64,000 bases of DNA from Vibrio fluvialis (GCF_900460245.1 NZ_UHIP01000001.1:3100001-3164000); one strand, 5' to 3'. Shown: positions 36,410-44,643, counted from the stretch's first letter. Made by a program: numbers and translations. Notes: generated by a model not told the origin, from the sequence alone.

Positions 36410-38157
36410 CTGCATTGAACCCCGCAGCACAGGCGTCGGTAGAGACACTTGAAAGCTTGAGAGGTTGTATTGACCAAGGACAATGTTTCAGACTGGAAGC
36501 TGGGGCTGGAGCAGGTAAAACATATTCGTTAATTGAGTCGCTCAAGTATCTAATTTCTTTACGAGCGAATGAGTTGGCCATCTCAGGAAAACAGGTTGCA
36601 TGCATCACTTACACAAACGTGGCGAAAGATGAGATCAAGGCAAGAACCGATAATAATCCAGTCATTTTTGCGGATACGATTCATGCGTTCATTTGGAGTA
36701 TTTTGCAAAACTACCAGGAGCAGTTGAGACAACTTATTCCTACGCTGGGAGAAAAGTGGCAAGAGAGAATTGCAGAATCGGCGGGAATTAGTCATCAAAC
36801 TGTTAAGTACGATATAGGTTATGCGTCGATTAAAGAGCATGAAATTTCTCTGCATCATGACGATGTAGTCGCGTTAATGGCTCGCATGTTGGCCTTTCCC
36901 AAATTCCAGAAATTACTGAAAAGTAAATTCCCAATTATCTTTATCGATGAATATCAAGACACTGATAGCGCACTTGCCGAAAGTATCGTGCAAAACCTGA
37001 TTGATAATGATTCGGGAGTTGTGGTTGGCCTTTTTGGTGATCACTGGCAAAAAATTTACGGCTCGTCAGCCTGTGGGTTGATCCAGAGCCCTGCAGGAAA
37101 AATCATCGAGATTGGCAAACGAGCCAATTTCCGTTCTGATAAAAACATCGTTGAATGCCTGAATCGCATGCGCCCGGAATTACCTCAAGCCGAATCCGAC
37201 CCAAGCTCTGTTGGAGGTATAAAGGTCTACCATTCAAATGATTGGCAAGGTGCACGTCAAACTGGTGCACATTGGAAAGATGATCTTTCTGAGGAAGAAA
37301 CTAGACGATTTATCCAGCAAACCAAATCATTAATGGTTGAACATGGTTGGGATATGTCGTTATCTAAAACCAAAATATTGTTTCTGACGAATAACTTGAT
37401 AGCTACCGAACAGAAATTTAAGACTTTGGCTGATTGTTTCAAATATTCAGAAGACTATCTGAAAAAAAATGACAAATACATTGAGTTCTTTGTTGATACT
37501 GTCGAGTTAACGGCGCTAGCTTTCCAACAACGTAAGTATGGTGAATTGCTTCAGATTAAAAAGAAAAACCGCTCCTACTTAACGTCGCAAGCTGACAAAA
37601 CTGCTTGGATTGAGAATTTAGAAAAGTTAATGCGACTTAGAGACACATCTACAATCGGTGATGTTTTAGACCTGTTGATAATTACTAGTATGCCGAGAGT
37701 ACCGGCAAAAGTCGCAGATTCTGAAGTCCGCTATCAGACACTATCTGCCCGTGACCAAAATTCATTGGAGCCAGATGAATTGAGTTTCGTCGACAAAATT
37801 AGGCGTCTTCGCGCTGTGTCTTACTCTGAAGTCATAAATTTGGCCGAGTACATAAATGATAAAACCCCGTTTTCAACCAAGCATGGAGTAAAAGGTGCCC
37901 AGTTTGATAATGTACTAGTAGTCTGCGGTCGTGGCTGGAATCACTACAACTGGGATCAAATGCTTGAATGGATAGATGACGGTGTCCCAAAAGGAAGATA
38001 CGAGACTTTTGAACGAAATAGAAACTTGTTTTATGTCAGCTGTTCTCGGGCGAAACATAACCTCACGCTCCTCTTTACGCAGCACCTCTCTGATAAATCA
38101 CTTACTGCCCTTGGTAAAATCTTTGGGAACGAAAATATCAAAGGCAGCCCATTTTAG
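36406..38157 (+). CDS. gajB: UvrD-like superfamily 1 helicase, Gabija GajB-like
   Basis: The 583-residue protein has SF1A helicase motifs in order: Walker A GAGAGKT at 33-39, ITYTNVAKDEI (motif Ia), IFIDEYQDTDS at 178-187 (motif II), FGDHWQKIYG (motif III), NFRSDKNIV (motif IV), KGAQFDNVLVV (motif V) and FYVSCSRAKHNL (motif VI). The ATG overlaps the gajA stop by four bases, so the two are coupled. GajB senses DNA ends produced in infection and activates GajA in the known system. It is about 90 residues longer than the reference GajB. Confidence 0.85.
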   Translation: MTALNPAAQASVETLESLRGCIDQGQCFRLEAGAGAGKTYSLIESLKYLISLRANELAISGKQVACITYTNVAKDEIKARTDNNPVIFADTIHAFIWSILQNYQEQLRQLIPTLGEKWQERIAESAGISHQTVKYDIGYASIKEHEISLHHDDVVALMARMLAFPKFQKLLKSKFPIIFIDEYQDTDSALAESIVQNLIDNDSGVVVGLFGDHWQKIYGSSACGLIQSPAGKIIEIGKRANFRSDKNIVECLNRMRPELPQAESDPSSVGGIKVYHSNDWQGARQTGAHWKDDLSEEETRRFIQQTKSLMVEHGWDMSLSKTKILFLTNNLIATEQKFKTLADCFKYSEDYLKKNDKYIEFFVDTVELTALAFQQRKYGELLQIKKKNRSYLTSQADKTAWIENLEKLMRLRDTSTIGDVLDLLIITSMPRVPAKVADSEVRYQTLSARDQNSLEPDELSFVDKIRRLRAVSYSEVINLAEYINDKTPFSTKHGVKGAQFDNVLVVCGRGWNHYNWDQMLEWIDDGVPKGRYETFERNRNLFYVSCSRAKHNLTLLFTQHLSDKSLTALGKIFGNENIKGSPF

Positions 38158-38173
38158 TTTTGAAATAAATTAA

Positions 38174-38320
38174 ACAAGATTTGAGTGTCGTGGTCAGGCG
38201 TATAGCGAGCTTTTTGATGTCTATACATCAATTGGCGAAATTGAACTGGCTGAGTCTTCATTCGGTGAAGAAAGTGAAATACCATATGAACCAATTTCAC
38301 CACACATACAAAGTGTTTAA
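38174..38320 (+). pseudogene. Possible remnant of a truncated gene
   Basis: An open stretch without a start codon runs from 38174 to a TAA at 38318-38320, after an in-frame stop at 38171. It reads FECRGQAYSELFDVYTSIGE and continues with an acidic tail ending HIQSV. The composition looks like the C terminus of a real protein rather than a shadow frame. It directly follows gajB, so it may be what is left of a gene replaced by the Gabija insertion. The call is uncertain. Confidence 0.35.
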
Positions 38321-38444
38321 TGATTCAAGATACTTTCTATTATCTGAACGGATGCCACTAAGTCATTTTCGCTTAGAAGCTTTTGTCCAAAAATGAGTTT
38401 AGAAGGCTGACTTATTGATTGTGCAGCTTGTGTGTATAGAAGCA

Positions 38445-38478
38445 AAAAAAAGAATGGGGAGCGTAATTGCTCCCCATT
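38445..38478 (-). terminator. Terminator of the minus-strand block
   Basis: AATGGGGAGC/GCTCCCCATT (38453-38462 and 38469-38478) is a perfect 10-bp stem. On the minus strand it is followed by a T-rich run (A-rich at 38445-38452 on the plus strand). It ends the transcript of the gene at 38504-38731. Confidence 0.85.
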
Positions 38479-38503
38479 GTCATTTTTACCGCTGCTGGTG
38501 GCG

Positions 38504-38731
38504 TTACTTTTCTTTGACTGTTTCACAGCCGTCAGGAACAGTAATGGTCGCTACGTCCTTACCTTTCTGTTGCGCCTCTTTCACATCCATTTTGTATTGA
38601 GTGCATTTGCCCACACTGACGTTGACGGCTCCCGAATCTGCGGATGGGTTGCCGCCTAGTGTTCCACCAGCAAAGGCTGAAGAGGTAGAGAAAACTAACG
38701 CTGTAGTGATAAGTAGAGATGACTTGTTCAT
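38504..38731 (-). CDS. Small exported protein
   Basis: The 75-residue product has a clear signal peptide (MNKSSLLITTALVFSTSSAFA, cleavage probably after residue 21). A short mature part with Gly- and Ser-rich sequence and two Cys (KCTQYK and DGCET) follows, which could form a disulfide in the periplasm. A ribosome-binding site AAGGATC lies just upstream on the minus strand. I do not recognise the family. A lipoprotein gene lies 47 bases upstream in the same direction. Confidence 0.65.
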   Translation of the reverse strand: MNKSSLLITTALVFSTSSAFAGGTLGGNPSADSGAVNVSVGKCTQYKMDVKEAQQKGKDVATITVPDGCETVKEK

Positions 38732-38778
38732 AGTTGATCCTTACGAGTTGTTTTAGTGTGTTATTGAGGGATAGAGAG

Positions 38779-39147
38779 TTAGAAGGTGTAAACAAAGGTA
38801 CCTGCACTGGAGGTGACTTCGATTTCTTTCACGTTGTCGACGGTGCAGTTGTTGCTGTATCCGGTGTAGGTTTGGCCGAAGTTTAATGAAACGTTTCTTG
38901 ATAGCTCTGAGGTCGTGCCTGCGGGTAATCGGCAGTTGCCTCGGTTAACCACCACATTGCTAATTACGGTGTTGTCAGTGATGGCTTGTAGGTCAAAGGC
39001 CAATGTTCCCCAGTGAGGGTTAGCTGATATCGACACTTCAATATCTGCTGTTGCTGCTTGAGCCTCTTTTTGGTCTCCACAAGCGGTGAGTCCGATAAAC
39101 AGCACGTTCATAGCGGCGTATCGGAGTAGGGTGTTGATTAATGTCAT
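38779..39147 (-). CDS. Small putative lipoprotein
   Basis: The product is up to 122 residues. A hydrophobic N terminus ends in a lipobox (GLTACG), so the mature protein would be a lipid-anchored beta-rich domain with two further Cys (GNCRLP and NNCTVD). The frame starts at the ATG at 39147, but a second Met 12 codons later gives a more typical signal peptide. The family is not recognised. It is co-directional with the exported protein and the WYL regulator. Confidence 0.6.
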   Translation of the reverse strand: MTLINTLLRYAAMNVLFIGLTACGDQKEAQAATADIEVSISANPHWGTLAFDLQAITDNTVISNVVVNRGNCRLPAGTTSELSRNVSLNFGQTYTGYSNNCTVDNVKEIEVTSSAGTFVYTF

Positions 39148-39177
39148 AACGGTGCTCTCCTTATCGGTGAGTGAAAT

Positions 39178-39912
39178 TCAGGACGCACTGATTCCATCGT
39201 GTTCACGCATGAACCGCTCAAGATTGAAATCAGTCGGATAGGTAAAAGAAAACGTCGATACACTGGCCTCATCAATCAAAGGCAAAGCTAGGGTGCGTAT
39301 CGTGTGTTGACCGGTTAATCGAAAGAGCAGCAAGAGCGCGTCACACTGAACCGAGAGTCCCAGTGGCTCAATGAGCGCCTTCTCTTGCTGCAATACTTGG
39401 CTAGATATCTTGAGCATACGGTTGTGCAGTAATGCCGTGTGTACCGCATTCAACACTTGCCGTTGCTCGTCACTCCACTCGCGAATAGTGGGCAATGCCA
39501 CATGTACTTTTGCTAACCATTCTTGCTCTTTTGAATGTGCTGAACCCTTGTGTGGCAAGGGTTTGTCTCTCTCCGAGGAGGACCCTTGCCCATAATTCAG
39601 TGCATCAGGAACAAGCGGCAGTAAGTACTTGTTGGTCAGTTGCCAATAGAGCATTTCCTGCTTGTTGAGCTTCAGTAATTGCTCTGAGGTTTTGCGATAA
39701 ACATGGGGCATGCTCATCGAATCACACTCCACGTTAAACACTTCGACAATGATGTCATCGAGGTAGCGTTTAATGCTGCGCGTGGTGCGGTGGATATCGA
39801 GTAGGGCTAACTGCTGCTGCAACTCCCTAACGGTGATCCATCGATGTTGAGGAATAAGCATCAGCGTGTGCAGCAAAGCGGATAACCCTTCAATGCTGGT
39901 TTTATTGCTCAT
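39178..39912 (-). CDS. WYL-domain transcriptional regulator
   Basis: The 244-residue protein has an N-terminal winged helix-turn-helix (WITVRELQQQLALLDIHRTTRSIKRYL). A middle linker and a C-terminal domain with the WYL-type pattern EPLGLSVQCDALLLLFRLTG follow. WYL regulators often control defence islands by sensing nucleic acids or nucleotides. It heads or sits inside the minus-strand block that includes the lipoprotein, DUF2787 and RadC genes. The WYL assignment is from pattern only. Confidence 0.7.
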   Translation of the reverse strand: MSNKTSIEGLSALLHTLMLIPQHRWITVRELQQQLALLDIHRTTRSIKRYLDDIIVEVFNVECDSMSMPHVYRKTSEQLLKLNKQEMLYWQLTNKYLLPLVPDALNYGQGSSSERDKPLPHKGSAHSKEQEWLAKVHVALPTIREWSDEQRQVLNAVHTALLHNRMLKISSQVLQQEKALIEPLGLSVQCDALLLLFRLTGQHTIRTLALPLIDEASVSTFSFTYPTDFNLERFMREHDGISAS

Positions 39913-40050
39913 GACTACGCTCTCAATACATCAAAGCTCCACACCGGAGTCGGACATTTAATGTCGGGAGAATAGAGGTGGGTCAGACACATAATGTCCA
40001 ACGGTGAAAACAGCATCAATCGGCATCACCAAAGCGTGAGCCGATTAACA

Positions 40051-40227
40051 TTAACGAGGCTTATGCTTATCACTGAGCTCGGCAATCGCTACCAATAACC
40101 CAATCAACAGCACCACCAGAAACCCTAAAGTGGATAGGGCTCCAATAGCGCCGAAAAACGGGGAGAGTGAAAACAGCGTAATGAGGGCGGTGACAAGTTT
40201 GATGATTTGTAGAAGAAGGGAAGTCAT
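40051..40227 (-). CDS. Small two-helix membrane protein
   Basis: A minus-strand ATG at 40227 opens a 58-codon frame ending at 40051. The product has two hydrophobic segments (LLLQIIKLVTALITLFSL and LGFLVVLLIGLLVAIAEL) split by SPFFGAIGAL, and a charged tail SDKHKPR. It lies three bases after the stop of the DUF2787 gene on the same strand, so translation is probably coupled. No family is recognised. The size suggests a regulator, a holin-like protein or a toxin; none is shown. Confidence 0.6.
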   Translation of the reverse strand: MTSLLLQIIKLVTALITLFSLSPFFGAIGALSTLGFLVVLLIGLLVAIAELSDKHKPR

Positions 40228-40230
40228 GAG

Positions 40231-40674
40231 TTATTGCGGGGTGACGGCTATCTCGTTGTAAGCGTCCGTATCGACATAGGCAAGAAAGTTATTCTCCCAT
40301 AGCCGATACAGCTCTTTGGCATCACGGCTACCTTGCATCGGTAGCCAGCCACGATAGGCCATAAAGAACTGCCCAACCCGAAAATCGAAATCCAAGTTGC
40401 GCTCTAGCTCTGGATAGTAGTTACCCATATAAGCAAAGTCGGTGATGTACTCAATGCTCCATTCCCCTGTTGAAGTTTGGCAAATCGCCATCTCAACCGG
40501 ATGGAAGCCTCCTTCCTCCGCGCTGTAACTTTTATCGCGAAAATTAAACACTAGATAACGGCTGGTGGTCAGTGCTTCATTACTCAGCAAATGAGCGGTG
40601 AACTGTTCACTTAGCAGCTTATGCAGTTTCTTGGACACAGGTAGTGATGATGCTGTGAAGGTTAATTTGGACAT
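40231..40674 (-). CDS. DUF2787 family protein, copy 1
   Basis: The 147-residue protein shares its layout with the next gene upstream: an N-terminal helix, a YLVFNFRDKSYSAEEGGFHPVE block and a WSIEYITDFAYMGNYYPELE block, then an acidic C-terminal helix. This fits DUF2787, a family known to me only from vibrio and related genomic islands including VSP-II. The function is unknown. It has an AGGAGG ribosome-binding site upstream of the ATG and lies in the minus-strand block with RadC. Confidence 0.6.
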   Translation of the reverse strand: MSKLTFTASSLPVSKKLHKLLSEQFTAHLLSNEALTTSRYLVFNFRDKSYSAEEGGFHPVEMAICQTSTGEWSIEYITDFAYMGNYYPELERNLDFDFRVGQFFMAYRGWLPMQGSRDAKELYRLWENNFLAYVDTDAYNEIAVTPQ

Positions 40675-40725
40675 AGTGAGTCCTCCTTGTTTCAGGATTC
40701 AAATAAGAAATGAGAGAGTGAGAAT

Positions 40726-41163
40726 TTAGTGGAACGTACCGACCATTGTCAGTTGCACGTTATCAAAGACGTTTCTAGAAAGGTGGCGAGCAAAGGCTTT
40801 CATCCATACTGAGAGCAGTTCTTGTACCTCTGGGTGGGATAAATCCGTGCTCCCCACATCGGGTTGATAGCACCAACGATTAGCAAGGTGAAAGTACAAC
40901 TCAGGCTCAACGGTTGTACTGTTGTCATCGGGATAAGAGAAGCTGGCAAAGAACACCACCAGCCAAGGGCTAGAGGCTGACTCACGTTTAAGTTGCACCT
41001 CAATGGGATGTAAACCTTGTCGATGTCGGTAGTAACTCATTTGGCGGCAGTTCAGCACGAGTCGTTCCGCATTGTCCAAGATGTCGTATCTATTCAGAAG
41101 TGCTTCCAATGACGTATGTAGCGCATCATCAATAGAAAGCTCACCATAATGTTGCTCAATCAT
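40726..41163 (-). CDS. DUF2787 family protein, copy 2
   Basis: The 145-residue protein is a diverged paralogue of the adjacent gene, with [21 protein letters not shown] and [15 protein letters not shown] at the same places. I start at the ATG at 41163, which overlaps the RadC stop by four bases (ATGA), so the two are translationally coupled. The pair plus RadC recalls the VSP-II order. The function is unknown. Confidence 0.6.
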   Translation of the reverse strand: MIEQHYGELSIDDALHTSLEALLNRYDILDNAERLVLNCRQMSYYRHRQGLHPIEVQLKRESASSPWLVVFFASFSYPDDNSTTVEPELYFHLANRWCYQPDVGSTDLSHPEVQELLSVWMKAFARHLSRNVFDNVQLTMVGTFH

Positions 41164-41633
41164 AACCACCCCCTTTCAGCAAATGAGGTGCAGGTATCGC
41201 CTGTCACGATATGGTCGAGAACTCGTACATCCACCAGCGCTAAAGCATCTTTGAGTCTTTCGGTTATGCGTCTGTCTGCTTGAGATGGCGTTGAGTCTCC
41301 AGATGGATGGTTATGGGCGAATATCACCGCTGCGGCATTGACTTCCAAGACTGCTTTCACCACTTCTCGCGGGTAGACACTGGCCGCATCCACTGTTCCA
41401 TGAAACAGCTCTTTAAATTCAATCAGTCGGTTTTGGTTATCTAGTAGCAATAAGGCAAACACTTCACGCTCATAGCTGCCTAGCTTACAGCGCACATACT
41501 CTTTGGTGGCATCAGGGTTTGTGAGGGCATCACCACGCACGTAGCGCGTAGCCAGTATCTCAGCGGCATGCTCTAGGATTTCATTTTCCTGATAGCGTTG
41601 CTGCTTTTGGTAATCGGGTGTTTTGGGATTCAT
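41160..41633 (-). CDS. RadC-like JAB domain protein
   Basis: The 157-residue protein is a short RadC-family protein without the N-terminal helix-hairpin-helix of chromosomal RadC. It has the JAMM metal motif [14 protein letters not shown] (His107, His109, Asp120) and the [13 protein letters not shown] start. Such copies are frequent in genomic islands and their role is unresolved; a function in recombination or deubiquitinase-like cleavage has been suggested for the fold. It is the most upstream gene of the minus-strand block and is followed by DUF2787. Confidence 0.85.
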   Translation of the reverse strand: MNPKTPDYQKQQRYQENEILEHAAEILATRYVRGDALTNPDATKEYVRCKLGSYEREVFALLLLDNQNRLIEFKELFHGTVDAASVYPREVVKAVLEVNAAAVIFAHNHPSGDSTPSQADRRITERLKDALALVDVRVLDHIVTGDTCTSFAERGWL

Positions 41634-41849
41634 TTCGGGCTCCTGTCGGAATCAATGATGGGGTTTCACATTGATGACATATGCCTGAAGATTTTTGGGT
41701 TGAGGGGGACTTAGCTATGTGAACTGAAGACATCTGTACGGTTTTACGAGGAAGTGTGATTATTCTCATGTCTAATGACTCAATATCAACCGGAGTGAAT
41801 ATAAAATCATGTAAACTGCATCTAGGTTTTAGTTGGCATAGGAACACGA

Positions 41850-41987
41850 ATGGTTTCGTCAAATTTTGAATTTTCACGAGGTGTAAATGATAGCGATGAT
41901 CTCTTTAATAAACAGCTAGAGCTTGTTGGACAAGCTTATGATGAAGCCGAAGCTACTAACAAACGTACCTCGAAAGTAAAAAGATAA
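41850..41987 (+). CDS. 45-residue small ORF upstream of the reverse transcriptase
   Basis: An ATG at 41850 with an AGGAA site eight bases upstream opens a 45-codon frame ending in TAA at 41985-41987. The product is hydrophilic, with an acidic middle (NDSDDLFNKQLELVG) and a basic tail (KRTSKVKR). A TATAAA-like -10 lies near 41809. An intrinsic terminator follows nine bases after the stop and the reverse transcriptase gene follows that. It may encode a small partner protein or a leader peptide, or the region may be an RNA. I do not recognise it. Confidence 0.55.
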   Translation: MVSSNFEFSRGVNDSDDLFNKQLELVGQAYDEAEATNKRTSKVKR

Positions 41988-41996
41988 CTTCTTATT

Positions 41997-42027
41997 GAGT
42001 ACGCCTTTGTGCGTACTCTTTTTTTTT
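41997..42027 (+). terminator. Intrinsic terminator or attenuator just before the RT gene
   Basis: GAGTACGC (41997-42004) and GCGTACTC (42011-42018) form a perfect 8-bp stem with a CTTTGT loop, followed by nine T. Only 25 bases separate it from the RT start, which leaves no room for a promoter, so RT expression would need read-through or a promoter within or upstream of the small ORF. Confidence 0.85.
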
Positions 42028-42052
42028 ATCAATAACCAGAATAGGTAGTGAA

Positions 42053-43690
42053 ATGTCAAAAGAAGTGACTTTAGAACATTTTACCAAGGCTGCTAGAGAG
42101 GTTGGAGCTCACGGCGATAATGACACCCTCCCTTTTGATCTTGATAACAGGTTTATTTCGGATTGCCATGTAGATATTGCACGGGTTGCTTACGATCTTT
42201 TTCAAACCTTAGAGAAGGGTGGAAAAAAGAGTGCTAGGCAGACAATTGACTCTCTTTCCATTTTTCATGAGAGACTACTTGTACCAAGCGGGACGAGTGG
42301 CTTTCGGATTACAACTAAGATCCACCCGTTTTGGAACGTATACATAAATGGTCTTGCAATTGCCATTTCTGAAAAACTAGCCCCTCTTAGACACGACAGA
42401 GCGCATTCATATCGGCATTCAGATGAAGAGAGTAGATTATTTTTGCAAGAGCATTCTTGGTACTCATACAAGTCAACAACGCTCGATGAAGAATTATTGA
42501 CAGATGATAAATCAGTTGTAGTTCAAACAGATGTATCTGGTTTCTATGAGCATATTTACCATCATCGCTTGGAAAATCTAATAGGTGACCTTTTCTCAGA
42601 GCACTCTACGGTTTCTACTCAGTTAGACAGAATACTTAATCAAATGAGCTCGGGAAGATCGTTTGGACTTCCTGTTGGGGGGCAGTGTTCGCGTGTACTG
42701 GCTGAAGTGCTAATGCATGCAATTGATGAGTTACTTACATCATCAGGCATAGTCTGGCACCGTTATGTTGATGATTATACTTTGATCGCCAGCAGCCAAT
42801 CGGATGCTTACAAATCACTATCCTCATTGTCTAGATATCTTGCAGATTATGGGTTGTCTCTTAATCGCACTAAGACAACTTTTTTAAGTGCACTGCACTA
42901 TAAGAATTTTGTTACGGCACAACTTAGTTCTGATGATGAGCAAGCTGGTAAGCTCAAAGAAATTGATTTGTATTTTGACCCTTACACTGATGACCCTCAC
43001 GCAGAGTATGAAGAGCTAAAACAGGCAGTAAATGAGATTGATGTAGTAAACCTTTTACAAGCAGAGACGTTTAAGAGTCAGCCTGATTCATACTTGGTCG
43101 CTCAAATAAGCCGAACTTTGGAATTTCAGAGTCCTCAAGCAGCAGCGCAGCTTTGTCAAACCTTGTTGAAACCTAAAAACTTGAATGCATTTAGAGCATC
43201 GTGGTCAAAAATAATGAGGGGGATTTCGAAAATAAGGTCGGATGAAAATTTTGGTTCTATACATGCAACAATAGACTTTAGCTTGGACCGTGTTATCGAT
43301 AGTTGTGAACATTTATTACTGCCAGAAGCCAATTGCTTACATTTCATGAGGGCTATTAGATTTAAAGAAACGCCCAAACGAGCTGTTTTTGTACAGGAAC
43401 GATTTAACAATTCAGAGTTTGTCACAGTTAAACGAGCTAGTGTGGATTGTTGGCGACATTGGAAAAGCAGATCGCGGTTCTTATCAGCGAGTAACAGATA
43501 CGATACTAGCCATGAGGAATTGCAACGAATGTTCTGGCTGGCGTCATACAAATTTGGGGAAGAGGGGAATCACTTTAGAGGCAGGGTAAAGAAAAAAATT
43601 GAACACTCTTGGGCCTTAGGGTTTGAGAGCGAAGTTTCAAATTCATTCGCTGAACTTTATAAGGGGTGGTCCGCATCATGCGATTCCTAA
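42053..43690 (+). CDS. Reverse transcriptase of the defence-associated (unknown group) type
   Basis: The 545-residue protein has RT motifs in order: motif A TDVSGFY with Asp160, motif B GLPVGGQCSRVLAE at 205-218, motif C RYVDDYTLIA with Asp240/Asp241, and motif D YGLSLNRTKT. The G-L-P-V-G...S-R...A-E pattern is that of the UG/Abi group of bacterial RTs, many of which protect against phages, rather than of group II introns. It has an N-terminal helical extension of about 145 residues and a C-terminal helical part of about 260. I cannot assign the subgroup. An AGGTAG site precedes the ATG, and the stop overlaps the next gene. Confidence 0.85.
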   Translation: MSKEVTLEHFTKAAREVGAHGDNDTLPFDLDNRFISDCHVDIARVAYDLFQTLEKGGKKSARQTIDSLSIFHERLLVPSGTSGFRITTKIHPFWNVYINGLAIAISEKLAPLRHDRAHSYRHSDEESRLFLQEHSWYSYKSTTLDEELLTDDKSVVVQTDVSGFYEHIYHHRLENLIGDLFSEHSTVSTQLDRILNQMSSGRSFGLPVGGQCSRVLAEVLMHAIDELLTSSGIVWHRYVDDYTLIASSQSDAYKSLSSLSRYLADYGLSLNRTKTTFLSALHYKNFVTAQLSSDDEQAGKLKEIDLYFDPYTDDPHAEYEELKQAVNEIDVVNLLQAETFKSQPDSYLVAQISRTLEFQSPQAAAQLCQTLLKPKNLNAFRASWSKIMRGISKIRSDENFGSIHATIDFSLDRVIDSCEHLLLPEANCLHFMRAIRFKETPKRAVFVQERFNNSEFVTVKRASVDCWRHWKSRSRFLSASNRYDTSHEELQRMFWLASYKFGEEGNHFRGRVKKKIEHSWALGFESEVSNSFAELYKGWSASCDS

Positions 43691-44424
43691 GGCTTCCATT
43701 TACAGATCCCCGAACAGTGGCTAGAGACATTCCTGGAATTTGCGAAATTCTATTCCCGGGTTTGGTTCCCGGTATAGTAGCGGGGTTAAACCAAACATGG
43801 TTGGAACTTGAGAATATAGAGGCAGTTTCAGAGGCCGAACTCTGCAAGATGAGTTTAAGTCCGGCTATGCTTTATGAGATAGCTTGTGCTAGAGCCGAGT
43901 TTTTACTCCGAGGAGAGGAACTTATTGAGGATGATTATCTAGATGTGGCCTTAAAAAGGCAGTCACGCTTTTTTGATGCTCAAACTCCTAGTCAGCTAAC
44001 TGATGAAGACAGAGAATTAATTCAATTAGTTGCAAGTAATTTGGTGTTGGGGCTAGGCGAACTGTCAAAGGGAAAAGAGATCATTATTTCCCCATCTATT
44101 GCTGGATTGGAGTGGATATCTTCTAGCCAAGGAGACTTTTGTTTTGATGATTGCTTGGTGGAAGTGAAATGCACGAACAAGAATTTTTCAGCGGGTGATT
44201 ACCGTCAAACTCTTCTCTACTGGCTTCTAAACTTCACGTATTCATTGTCTAATCCTGAGATGATAGCTTGGAGATATGGTGTAATTTTTAATCCTAGGAA
44301 AAACAAGTATGTGAAAGTGAATTTTGAGGATTTACACCGTTTAGTCGCTGGTGGGAGAAATGTGATTGAAACGGTAGAGTTGCTTCAAAATACAATATTG
44401 TCAGCCAGAGCTAAGCTAATTTAA
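43678..44424 (+). CDS. Predicted PD-(D/E)XK nuclease paired with the RT
   Basis: The 248-residue protein starts at the ATG at 43678, inside the last codons of the RT gene (13-base overlap), with AAGGGG 11 bases upstream. A core GDFCFDDCLVEVKCT contains Asp153 and Glu162-Val-Lys164, the spacing of PD-(D/E)XK nucleases. YRQTLLYW adds Gln177 and Tyr181, a QxxxY motif as in RecB-type nucleases. The N-terminal half is helical and unknown. The overlap suggests that it acts with the RT. The nuclease call is inference from motifs. Confidence 0.6.
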   Translation: MRFLRLPFTDPRTVARDIPGICEILFPGLVPGIVAGLNQTWLELENIEAVSEAELCKMSLSPAMLYEIACARAEFLLRGEELIEDDYLDVALKRQSRFFDAQTPSQLTDEDRELIQLVASNLVLGLGELSKGKEIIISPSIAGLEWISSSQGDFCFDDCLVEVKCTNKNFSAGDYRQTLLYWLLNFTYSLSNPEMIAWRYGVIFNPRKNKYVKVNFEDLHRLVAGGRNVIETVELLQNTILSARAKLI

Positions 44425-44643
44425 TTTTATTGGGTAGCCTTGGTGAACAGGTGCGTAGTGTATGGTTTGTAGTGCGTTAGTATCTATGGAGGTGGGTTAT
44501 TCACATGAATATGTTGCTAAATTTTGCGAACGAGCATCTAACTGTGAATAAAATTACTGTCTTTAAATACAGCAATGGTTTACACTTTTTACGTTGCATC
44601 GACTGGATTATGTAAACTATTTAGACGAAATTGGAATAAGAAG

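Noticed and set aside
38181..38396. 71-codon plus-strand ORF after gajB
   Set aside because: No ribosome-binding site, and another frame in the same stretch looks more like remnant protein sequence.
42053..43690. RT as a group II intron maturase or retron
   Set aside because: No intron RNA domains V/VI or maturase/HNH domain are visible, and no msr-msd-like inverted repeats or retron VTG-type motif were seen. The motifs fit the UG/Abi group better.
44505..44615. 36-codon ORF between the nuclease and Panacea genes, with a GGAGG upstream
   Set aside because: The site is 11 bases from the ATG and the peptide has no recognisable features. The region more probably carries the toxin-antitoxin promoter.
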